Below are positions 13,852-20,154 of a DNA stretch of 20,154 nucleotides, piece by piece. Position 1 is the first letter of the stretch; each line of letters starts with the position of its first letter. The stretch lies in NCBI GenBank assembly GCA_048883105.1, contig JBHLQY010000041.1, forward strand, positions 1-20,154, written 5' to 3'. The notes beneath the pieces were generated by a model, which did not search any database, was not told the origin of the DNA, and worked only from the letters and a program-made list of their open reading frames with translations. A program made the translations under genes and the position numbers. This DNA comes from LW40-45 sp048883105. Lineage in GTDB: Archaea > Asgardarchaeota > Lokiarchaeia > Sigyniarchaeales > SOKP01.

Positions 13852-15024
13852 CTAATTCTCTAAAGACTCAGTTTTTCTATATATTCCTTTTTGAATAATA
13901 TATTTCATGATCTCATCTGTACCTGCACCTATTCGTAAAAGTCTCACATCTCGTGCACTTCTTTCCACTGGATATTTATTTGTATATCCAATCCCTCCTA
14001 AAATTTGAATTGCATCATCGCATATTTTAAATGCATTTGTACATGCGAAGAGCTTAGCCATAGCAGCTAATTCTCCATCTTCCATATGATTTAACGATTT
14101 TTGTAATAAGGCTTTCCCGGCTTCAAAGTTTGTAACCATTTCAGCAACTTTGAAACTAATACCTTCAAATTCGCAGATTGGTCTTTTAAATTGAACCCTT
14201 TCTTTAGAATATTGGATAGCTACATCTATTGCCCTTTTAGCCACGGCTAATGCTTGGACGGATACTGCTACCCGTTCAGGTCCCAACATCACTTGCATAC
14301 TCGAAATTGCCGCAGTTTTACCTATTTTAGTATCATCTAATGTTGGTTTTATTTCCTTATAAAAGAGAACGTTTTCTTTAGGGACTCTAACGTTATTGAA
14401 TTTCATATGCCCTAAATGTAATCCGTGGAGGCCCATCAATTGATACTCTTCAATAACTTCAAATCCTTCCCAATCAGACTGTACAATAAAGGCTCCATTT
14501 CGACCATATACCACGAGAATATCAGCTATGCTTCCATTAGTAATAAACCTTTTTTCACCATTTAAAATGAAATCCTCACTCATATCATCTTTTTTGAATA
14601 TTGTTTTCATTCTAGATAAGTCACTCCCAGCCTCTGGCTCAGTAAAGCAAAAGCATCCTATTTTTTCGCCTTTTAGCAGGGGATCAATATATTTGCGTAG
14701 TAGTTTAGTTTTACCAAACATACGAATTAAAAGTGCTGGATATGTGGATGCTAAACGGCTCATGTCAATTGGTAAACTATAATAACAAATTGCTTCAGAC
14801 ACCAATAATTCTTGCGTAAATGAACCTGAACGCCCACCAAACCTTTTCGGGAAAGTAATTCCGATTAATCCTTTTTTGCCCATTGGTCTTATAACATCCC
14901 ATATCTCCTTTTTACCTTGTTCAATATCGTCGACATATGGTGCAACTTCGTTCAAAGTAAATTCATCAATTTCGGTCTTGAATGCTAAGTCCTCTTCGCT
15001 TAAATTTGAAAACATGCTTTCCAT
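13852..15024 (-). CDS. Acyl-CoA dehydrogenase
   Basis: A FAD flavoenzyme that makes the alpha,beta-double bond in an acyl-CoA and normally passes electrons to ETF. The 390-residue product has the FAD/substrate motifs CFTEPEAGSD (126-135) and GEKRFITNG (156-164). A C-terminal helical domain carries GGIGYTNKYPVER (343-355) and RDVRLLRIGAGTDEI (358-372). The position of the catalytic Glu of medium/short-chain enzymes is Ala367 (GAGT). Instead Glu250 in LGPER fits the site used by isovaleryl-CoA and long-chain acyl-CoA dehydrogenases, so a branched or long-chain substrate is plausible. The start at ATG 15024 is preferred over an upstream TTG at 15036 because GAGTTGAT (15039-15032), complementary to the 16S tail, overlaps the TTG and lies seven bases before the ATG. 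The upstream gap to the FAD oxidase gene is 137 bases, so it may have its own promoter. Confidence 0.95.
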   Translation of the reverse strand: MESMFSNLSEEDLAFKTEIDEFTLNEVAPYVDDIEQGKKEIWDVIRPMGKKGLIGITFPKRFGGRSGSFTQELLVSEAICYYSLPIDMSRLASTYPALLIRMFGKTKLLRKYIDPLLKGEKIGCFCFTEPEAGSDLSRMKTIFKKDDMSEDFILNGEKRFITNGSIADILVVYGRNGAFIVQSDWEGFEVIEEYQLMGLHGLHLGHMKFNNVRVPKENVLFYKEIKPTLDDTKIGKTAAISSMQVMLGPERVAVSVQALAVAKRAIDVAIQYSKERVQFKRPICEFEGISFKVAEMVTNFEAGKALLQKSLNHMEDGELAAMAKLFACTNAFKICDDAIQILGGIGYTNKYPVERSARDVRLLRIGAGTDEIMKYIIQKGIYRKTESLEN

Positions 15025-15161
15025 AATAAAAATCAACTCTATTTATATTTTTAATAAAAAAAGATAAAATAATTTTTGAATTACAAATTAAATATTTTTA
15101 TTTTATCTTTGTTCAATTACAATTCCATTGCCACGGGCTGGATATAGCTATTTTTCTTTAT

Positions 15162-16727
15162 TTAGGTTTCTTTGCCTGAGATATAAAATCCAGAATCTGC
15201 TATATCATTAGGATCAAATGCTTTTTTAATCTTCCTAAGCCAATGGTGATAATTCATCATATGAGGGCCAAAGAGGTCATGCATGCGGTCTCCTTCTACA
15301 AAAAAAGGAGCACCAAGATGGTTAAGCAAGTCATATTGATTACTTGCATCCATATATTCTGCCATTCCTGCAACGCTGTGCTCGTCTGTTTGATCAAACA
15401 TGGTGGGTGATTCTACGTGAAAATAATGTCCTGATTCATATGAGGTCATCCATACACCATCTCCGGAATCATTCCCTATAACCCCTTTTTCTATATATTT
15501 CTTCTTCAATGGAATTCCTTTTTTTGTAGTTTCAAGACATACTGAAGCAGTATCACATTGGCCCTTTGACGATTGAAAGGCACCTGTCGCGATAAATCCA
15601 TGAAGTCCTAAATTTGAACGTAAAGCTTCAGCGTAAAAAATTGGTTTAGGGGTATATTTTGTGCCGATAATATCTTTTAATTTTAATTCTTCCAATAACA
15701 TTTCCATGACTTTCTGTTTATAATCATATTCACGCTTAGTCCTAGCCGTTATAATTACAACTAACGGAGCTTTCAGACTAATAATTGCCCTTTTATCTAG
15801 TAAATCTTCAATGCTAAATGCAAACATAGCAGATACAGCAAGCCCCGAGAGATGACTACATAAGAAAGAGATTTCCTCCTCCTCAACTCTTAATATAGCT
15901 TTTTCAAGTGCATCATAAGTTCTACAACCCATAACATATATTCTCATAAAGTTAGGAATCTCAAAATCATAATTTGGAGAATTTCCTTTCAATTTGAAAT
16001 CAGTGCTACATGGATAAGGAAATAGTTTAATTGCCACTCTAGTAAATATTCCAATACCCGATTTAGCACCTGCCCACCCACGCATTATTCCTCTAAGACT
16101 AGGCCCTGGGCCATCACCATTAAACCAATCTGAATAATTCTTTAATCCAAGCGCACCTAACCTTAAGATTTCACCGTCGGGCAACACCCACTCAACACCC
16201 AAAACATTTCGAGCACTGTGGCCTGTTTGAGGAGATGTAAATCCAGGACCACACATAGAGGTCGCACTTGCAAGTGGAGATACTTGTGGTCCAGCACCAG
16301 GCATATGACAATTTAAGCCATATTTCATTATTTCTACTTGTAATTGTGCGCCACTTACATAAGGCTCTACAACTGCATATAGATTTTTTTCATCAATCTT
16401 CACAATTCTATTCATTCTGCGAAGATCTACGATAATTGAATTATCTGTAGAGGGTTGATTCCATGGACCTAATCCTGTTGATTGAGCTTTAAATTGAATT
16501 CCATATTTATTACATAATTTTACAATCTTTTGAACTTCCTCTGTTGAAGAAGGTAAAACCACTGCTTTAGGTACAGGAGAAAACGGTATTGGCTCTTTAT
16601 CTTCCATATAATTAACAAATTCCATACACCAATTATATGCATAAGCGTTTGTCATAACTTCGCCATCACTAATATTCTCAGGTCCAACTACATCTTGAAA
16701 TTCTTTAAGAACTTGTTCTTCTAACAC
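15162..16727 (-). CDS. GlcD-like FAD-linked oxidase, second flavoprotein subunit
   Basis: A 521-residue PCMH/VAO-type flavoprotein related to D-lactate, glycolate and 4-cresol dehydrogenases, which oxidise a hydroxy acid or similar substrate with FAD. The FAD-binding half (about 50-235) includes PKAVVLPSSTEEVQKIV (53-69), STGLGPWN (83-90), the GPGFTSPQTGHSARNVLGVE stretch (160-179) and NGDGPGPSLRGIMRGWAGAK (203-222), then SGIGIFTRVAIKLFP (223-237). The substrate-binding half ends with the family tail KKAFDPNDIADSGF (501-514). It starts with GTG, with a near-perfect GGAGGTG nine bases upstream inside the end of the Fe-S gene, and only three bases separate the two genes. It is therefore translated together with the Fe-S protein, its likely electron acceptor. 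It resembles but is clearly diverged from the other oxidase at 18102. The substrate is unknown. Confidence 0.9.
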   Translation of the reverse strand: MLEEQVLKEFQDVVGPENISDGEVMTNAYAYNWCMEFVNYMEDKEPIPFSPVPKAVVLPSSTEEVQKIVKLCNKYGIQFKAQSTGLGPWNQPSTDNSIIVDLRRMNRIVKIDEKNLYAVVEPYVSGAQLQVEIMKYGLNCHMPGAGPQVSPLASATSMCGPGFTSPQTGHSARNVLGVEWVLPDGEILRLGALGLKNYSDWFNGDGPGPSLRGIMRGWAGAKSGIGIFTRVAIKLFPYPCSTDFKLKGNSPNYDFEIPNFMRIYVMGCRTYDALEKAILRVEEEEISFLCSHLSGLAVSAMFAFSIEDLLDKRAIISLKAPLVVIITARTKREYDYKQKVMEMLLEELKLKDIIGTKYTPKPIFYAEALRSNLGLHGFIATGAFQSSKGQCDTASVCLETTKKGIPLKKKYIEKGVIGNDSGDGVWMTSYESGHYFHVESPTMFDQTDEHSVAGMAEYMDASNQYDLLNHLGAPFFVEGDRMHDLFGPHMMNYHHWLRKIKKAFDPNDIADSGFYISGKET

Positions 16728-16730
16728 TAT

Positions 16731-18044
16731 TTAAGCCACCTCCGCCATTGCTTTTTTTAACTTATCAGGCTCTAAACCTAAGGACATCAATATAAGTTCG
16801 CTAATATCGTAATATTTCAGTTTAGAACCACTTTCTCCAATTCCATCTTGTAAATTTGTGGAACAAAATGGACATGCTGATACTAATGCATCGGCTTTAG
16901 TATCTTCAGCTTCTTCTATTCTGGTTTTGGCACTATTTAATGCTAATTCAGGGAATGCTGATTTAACACCCGCACCAGCTCCACAACAATAAGCATATTC
17001 TTTAATCCTTTCCATCTCTACAAATTTTAAACCAGGAATCTTATTTAGGATATTCCTTGGAGCATCATATATCCCTTTTGATCCCGTTCTTTTAGGTTTT
17101 GGGGGTACATTAATAGAAATCAATGGCATCAAATCCACAACTTTACCATCCCATTTTTCATATCTTTCTGCATTTCTTCCTAAATGACACGGATCGTGGT
17201 AGGTTACTGTTAAGGGAATTTCATTTGTTAATTTTAGTTGCCCGGTTTCAAGCAGTTCATCAAAAAATTCGACAGTATGTAATACTCTAAAATTATATTC
17301 TCCATACAAAGCATAATCCACTTTAAAGGTGTCATAACATCCAGCACAACTAAAAATTATAGTGTCAATGCCTTTTTCTTCGATTACATGTAAGTTTCGA
17401 TTTAATATCTCTTTAAAAGTTTTAATATCTCCAGTTCGCAAGATTGGGCTACCGCAACAAATCTCTTCGTCTTGTAAGACATTAAATGGAACACCAGCGG
17501 TGTTTAAAATCTGGGCAGTAGCAATAGCCATTTCTTTTCTTCTATAGGAAGATGTACATCCTACAAAATATAATAACTTGGCGTTGGGATCAATCATGAT
17601 GTCATCAGGTAACCAGTCCAATCTTTTCTCATGGGGTTCATTATAAGGATTATTTACTTTTTTCACGGCTTCAATATATTCTTTTTGTTTAGGCATAGGT
17701 CCAACTCCAGCTTCTACCAGTTTTTCTCTTAATTTCATCATAATTTCTAATGGTTCTAGATTGTTTAGAAATTTACATGAAACAGCACAGCTTCCACATT
17801 CTGGACATTTATAAACAATATCTCGTAATTCTTCAGATGGTTTAATTCTGCCCATTTCTAACGCTAAAGCTAAAATAATCTTTCCACCCCCACTATAAGG
17901 ATGAAAATTATACATATCAATAGCGGGACATGCAGTGGCATATTTCTGAGATTTAATAGTTACCTGCGGAATCCATTTACATATAGAACAACGTACACAA
18001 CGTTTAATCATTTTTTGATATTCTTCTTCTTCCATTCTTATCAT
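16731..18044 (-). CDS. CCG-domain Fe-S oxidoreductase (GlcF/HdrD-like)
   Basis: A 437-residue soluble iron-sulfur protein of the GlcF/GlpC/HdrD class, which carries electrons from a flavoprotein partner to a membrane or soluble acceptor. It has two N-terminal 4Fe-4S sites. The first is C16xxC19xxC22 with its fourth Cys displaced to C39 (ACPAIDMY). The second is the canonical C80PEC83GSC86AVSC90. Two complete cysteine-rich CCG domains follow: Cys163, Cys197-Cys198, Cys233, Cys236 and Cys286, Cys353-Cys354, Cys391, Cys394. These may bind a noncubane cluster as in heterodisulfide reductase. There is no membrane segment. It is sandwiched between two FAD oxidase genes, 57 bases after one and three before the other. 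The start ATG 18044 is uncertain; ATG 18035 is an alternative three codons downstream. Confidence 0.93.
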   Translation of the reverse strand: MIRMEEEEYQKMIKRCVRCSICKWIPQVTIKSQKYATACPAIDMYNFHPYSGGGKIILALALEMGRIKPSEELRDIVYKCPECGSCAVSCKFLNNLEPLEIMMKLREKLVEAGVGPMPKQKEYIEAVKKVNNPYNEPHEKRLDWLPDDIMIDPNAKLLYFVGCTSSYRRKEMAIATAQILNTAGVPFNVLQDEEICCGSPILRTGDIKTFKEILNRNLHVIEEKGIDTIIFSCAGCYDTFKVDYALYGEYNFRVLHTVEFFDELLETGQLKLTNEIPLTVTYHDPCHLGRNAERYEKWDGKVVDLMPLISINVPPKPKRTGSKGIYDAPRNILNKIPGLKFVEMERIKEYAYCCGAGAGVKSAFPELALNSAKTRIEEAEDTKADALVSACPFCSTNLQDGIGESGSKLKYYDISELILMSLGLEPDKLKKAMAEVA

Positions 18045-18101
18045 CTGAACTTTTTATTTATGTAATTAAATTATTTATTTTGAAATTTATTCTTAAAGAA
18101 G

Positions 18102-19571
18102 TTAATCAATATCATCAAAACATAAAACTCCAGGATTTAAAACATTATTAGGGTCAAAAATCTTTTTTACTTTCTTTAAAGCAATTTCAGTTTGATCGCT
18201 ATGTCGTTTATATACTTCTTTTGCCCACAGACCATAGGGACGATTGAAGAAAGCTCCAGAATCCATTAAATTTTTGCTAATTTTTAGAAATTTCTCTTTA
18301 ATATTTGTTACTGCTTCAATATCATTAGGATCATAAAATAGATCAAATTCACAGTGATATGAAGTTCCTTGGTTTATAGCTTGAATATAAATCCCTAAAT
18401 CTTCTTGAAATTCAGTTTCTACCATTGATATAAATTCGGGAATTCTCTCGAAATTAGAAAGAAAGAAAACATCCTGATAACTTCCTTTTAACCTCATTTT
18501 CCATGGTTCTGATGTAGATTCACTCACACATTTTAAAATCTCATTATCATTGATTTTATTAATGAATTTTCTATTTTCTAAATGGAGCTCTCTAATAATC
18601 TTATTTACATCACCCTCTAAATATTTTAATTTATCATTTGCTAATTTTCCTCTCCCGGCGATAATAAAGATTAAATTCCACTTGGATAGAGTTTTTGCTA
18701 AATTTAAAATTTCTAGTGATTTATTTTTTACTAAACAAGCTAAATTCAAATTATTTAAAATAAAGATCTCATTGCATAATCGATATTTAATTAATTCATG
18801 TTGAAGATCCATTAATTCTTGAATATTATCTGATTGTAAATGAAAAACATTTTGAATTGTTGGAATTAATTCTAATTTAAGTGTTGCCCATGTAACTATT
18901 CCTAAACTTCCTTGAGCACCTTGAATTACTCTAAATGGACTAAATTGTGTTGGACCCATAGGATTTACATGAGCCTGTCCAACTTCTTGTAGCTCATTAA
19001 TTGTTCCTGGTCCTGCAGCGGTTCCCGTTCTGAATAGATCCCCCGTTCCAAATATTACTTCAGTACATAAAAGAGGGTCGGAGCTATCCCAATGATATCT
19101 AGGAATTGTAATTGGCTCTCTTTCTAGGGCACTTGCGACAACAGATTTATATTCTTTTGGATGTAATGGATGTAATAATCTTAATCCATGCTCTTTAAGC
19201 GTTGAAATTAAATCCCCAAAAGTAACTCCTGGTTCTACCATAACAACCCTATTTTTTCTATCAATGGATAGAATTTTTTTCATTTTTGAAAGATCTAATA
19301 TTACTGTATTACTTCGATGAGGTAAAGTGTCTCCATGGTGTCGAAGGCCCGTACTTGAGCTTATGGGGATAACTGAAAATTTTTCATTATTAGCAAGTTT
19401 TAAGATTTCTTCTATTTCTTTTGGATTCGATGGCCAAACAACACTGTTAGGCATTTTTCCTGGAAAAAAACTCATATCCTCTGAATAACTATTTAGTACA
19501 TCTGGGTTATTTGAGATGCTTTTAGAGCCACAAATCTTTTCTAACATTTGAAAAATTTTATCACCATTCAA
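18102..19571 (-). CDS. GlcD-like FAD-linked oxidase, first flavoprotein subunit
   Basis: A 489-residue PCMH-type FAD oxidase, first gene of the flavin/Fe-S operon. FAD-domain landmarks are PNSVVWPSNPKEIEEIL (41-57), ISSSTGLRHHGD (70-81), VVMVEPGVTFGDLI (109-122), and IQGAQGSLGIVTWATLKLELIP (216-237). The C-terminus has KKIFDPNNVLNPGVL, the family tail. Two full-length FAD subunits around one Fe-S subunit recall bacterial GlcD-GlcE-GlcF glycolate oxidase, although GlcE is shorter. The start was set at TTG 19571 because AGGGGG (19586-19581) lies about nine bases upstream. An upstream in-frame GTG (19589) would give six extra residues, MRGGSK, that encode the ribosome binding site itself. A TATA-like box on this strand at 19617-19624 would give a leader of about 25 bases. 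The substrate is unknown. Confidence 0.9.
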   Translation of the reverse strand: MNGDKIFQMLEKICGSKSISNNPDVLNSYSEDMSFFPGKMPNSVVWPSNPKEIEEILKLANNEKFSVIPISSSTGLRHHGDTLPHRSNTVILDLSKMKKILSIDRKNRVVMVEPGVTFGDLISTLKEHGLRLLHPLHPKEYKSVVASALEREPITIPRYHWDSSDPLLCTEVIFGTGDLFRTGTAAGPGTINELQEVGQAHVNPMGPTQFSPFRVIQGAQGSLGIVTWATLKLELIPTIQNVFHLQSDNIQELMDLQHELIKYRLCNEIFILNNLNLACLVKNKSLEILNLAKTLSKWNLIFIIAGRGKLANDKLKYLEGDVNKIIRELHLENRKFINKINDNEILKCVSESTSEPWKMRLKGSYQDVFFLSNFERIPEFISMVETEFQEDLGIYIQAINQGTSYHCEFDLFYDPNDIEAVTNIKEKFLKISKNLMDSGAFFNRPYGLWAKEVYKRHSDQTEIALKKVKKIFDPNNVLNPGVLCFDDID

Positions 19572-19616
19572 TTTAGAACCCCCTCTCACGTTTTTTTTAA
19601 ATTTAACTCAAATATG

Positions 19617-19624
19617 ATTATAAA
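19617..19624 (-). promoter_or_regulatory. Putative TATA box of the flavin/Fe-S operon
   Basis: Read on the reverse strand this is TTTATAAT. Expected transcription start is near 19595, leaving a short leader that still contains the AGGGGG ribosome binding site. It lies in the 300-base divergent spacer shared with the FixC-like gene. Confidence 0.35.
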
Positions 19625-19783
19625 ACCTAAAATTAATAAATTTATGGGCTTTTCATTAATAGTTTTAAATTAATTCTTATTAATAATAAATACTATCTTT
19701 TATATTATTTTAAAAAAAATTTAGTGATTAAACTGAAAACTTATGATTTTGTAATCGTTGATGGAAGTCATGTAAGCCACTTC

Positions 19784-19800
19784 AAATAACATTTATATAA
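19784..19800 (+). promoter_or_regulatory. Putative BRE/TATA promoter of the FixC-like gene
   Basis: AAATAAC (19784-19790) followed by ATTTATATAA (19791-19800) is the best match to an archaeal BRE plus TATA box in the window. Transcription start about 25 bases on, near 19822, gives a leader of about 50 bases that includes the strong ribosome binding site AAGGAGGGA. Confidence 0.5.
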
Positions 19801-19871
19801 TACAGAAATATAAGTCTAGTAATCTAATAATAAATTCAAATTATATTTAATCATAAGGAGGGAACAAAAAA

Positions 19872-20154
19872 TTGAATACATATGATATAATTATTGTTGG
19901 AGGTGGACCCGGTGGCTCTATGGCTGCTAAAACTGCCGCGGAATTAGGTTTGAAAACAATATTTTTTGAACGCGGGCGTAAACCCGGAGAAAAAAATTCA
20001 TCTGGATCTGGTTTAGGACCCCGTATGTGGAAGGATTTCCCAGATATGATGAAAGAGCTAACCCCAGAAAAATGTCCTTCTATGAGAGCGGGATCTGCTG
20101 CTCGGTTATATTTTGTTAATAAAGAGAGTAGAGTTGCTGGTTATGTAATGTACC
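19872..20154 (+). CDS. FixC/geranylgeranyl-reductase-like flavoprotein, 5' part
   Basis: The first 94 codons of a FAD-dependent oxidoreductase that runs off the window. It opens with a Rossmann motif DIIIVGGGPGGSMAA (5-19) and an acidic end of the second strand, IFFERG (31-36). Then comes PGEKNSSGSGLGPRMW, matching the PGxKNxxG pattern of FixC and ETF-quinone oxidoreductases, which belong to the same superfamily as archaeal geranylgeranyl reductases. FixC proteins take electrons from electron transfer flavoprotein; geranylgeranyl reductases saturate archaeal lipid chains. The PGxKN motif favours FixC, but the C-terminal Fe-S region needed to separate them is not in view. It starts with TTG at 19872, supported by AGGAGG (19856-19861) ten bases upstream and by the Rossmann fold beginning at residue 4. 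It is divergent from the flavin/Fe-S operon. Confidence 0.85.
   Translation, partial: MNTYDIIIVGGGPGGSMAAKTAAELGLKTIFFERGRKPGEKNSSGSGLGPRMWKDFPDMMKELTPEKCPSMRAGSAARLYFVNKESRVAGYVMY

Larger units (their letters stand above)
19590..19871. other. Divergent promoter spacer
   Basis: About 280 bases between the first FAD oxidase and the FixC-like gene contain TATA-like boxes for both directions (19617-19624 leftward, 19793-19800 rightward). A 21-codon forward frame at 19724-19789 overlaps the rightward BRE and has no ribosome binding site, so it is not called. No hairpin or palindromic operator is obvious. Confidence 0.5.

Noticed and set aside
15025..15036. Upstream TTG start for the acyl-CoA dehydrogenase
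   Set aside because: The TTG lies within the GAGTTGAT ribosome binding site; ATG 15024 has correct spacing.
19724..19789. 21-codon forward frame (contains YDFVIVDGSH) before the FixC-like gene
   Set aside because: It looks protein-like but has no ribosome binding site, is very short and runs into the BRE/TATA region. It could be a decayed gene fragment, but the evidence is too thin.
1..20154. General reassignment of UGA to an amino acid
   Set aside because: No confident gene ends in TGA, but no other gene contains an in-frame TGA either, and tryptophan is encoded by TGG throughout. One site cannot support a code change.
1..20154. CRISPR arrays, transposons, tRNA or rRNA genes
   Set aside because: No spaced direct repeats, transposase motifs, terminal inverted repeats or cloverleaf-like sequences were seen on reading either strand.

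Overview
The window is about 20 kb of AT-rich archaeal DNA, probably from an Asgard archaeon (Lokiarchaeia-like). The archaeal assignment rests on a transcription factor B gene (zinc ribbon plus cyclin folds), TATA/BRE-like promoters, oligo-T terminators and an insertion-less archaeal-type DnaK. The Asgard assignment is inference from low GC, gene style and the fatty-acid/flavin gene content; no lineage-specific marker is present. A run of 100 N (8523-8622) is a scaffold gap that cuts two genes, so adjacency across it is not proven.

Left part (1-8522): a doubtful small reverse-strand ORF, then pyruvate kinase with the signature of the potassium-independent class, and a sugar-type GPH/MFS transporter that lacks the usual MelB cation-binding aspartates. 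A 388-base spacer holds a terminator, a candidate 24-residue membrane microprotein and a promoter. Next comes a heat-shock operon: a possible 39-codon leader ORF overlapping grpE, then grpE, dnaK, a zinc-finger-less (class B) dnaJ, and a TFB gene that begins 16 bases after dnaJ. A T-rich terminator-like stretch separates dnaK from dnaJ.

Right part (8623-20154): the gene content turns to lipid, CoA and flavin redox chemistry. An alpha/beta hydrolase (reverse strand, 3' end lost in the gap) has an in-frame TGA as its second codon. A CrtI-like FAD oxidoreductase follows, then an ACMSD-like metal-dependent amidohydrolase/decarboxylase (reverse) divergent from an acyl-CoA synthetase. On the reverse strand, read from about 19.6 kb down to 13.9 kb, lie a GlcD-like FAD oxidase, a CCG-domain iron-sulfur protein, a second GlcD-like FAD oxidase and an acyl-CoA dehydrogenase. 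Divergent from these, and running off the right edge, is a FixC/ETF-quinone-oxidoreductase-like flavoprotein with a TTG start.

A plausible reading of the right part is that the CoA ligase activates an organic acid, the acyl-CoA dehydrogenase oxidises it, and the two-flavoprotein/Fe-S module and FixC-like protein handle electrons from it or from a hydroxy acid. Substrates cannot be read from sequence. No mobile elements, CRISPR arrays, tRNA or rRNA genes were seen.
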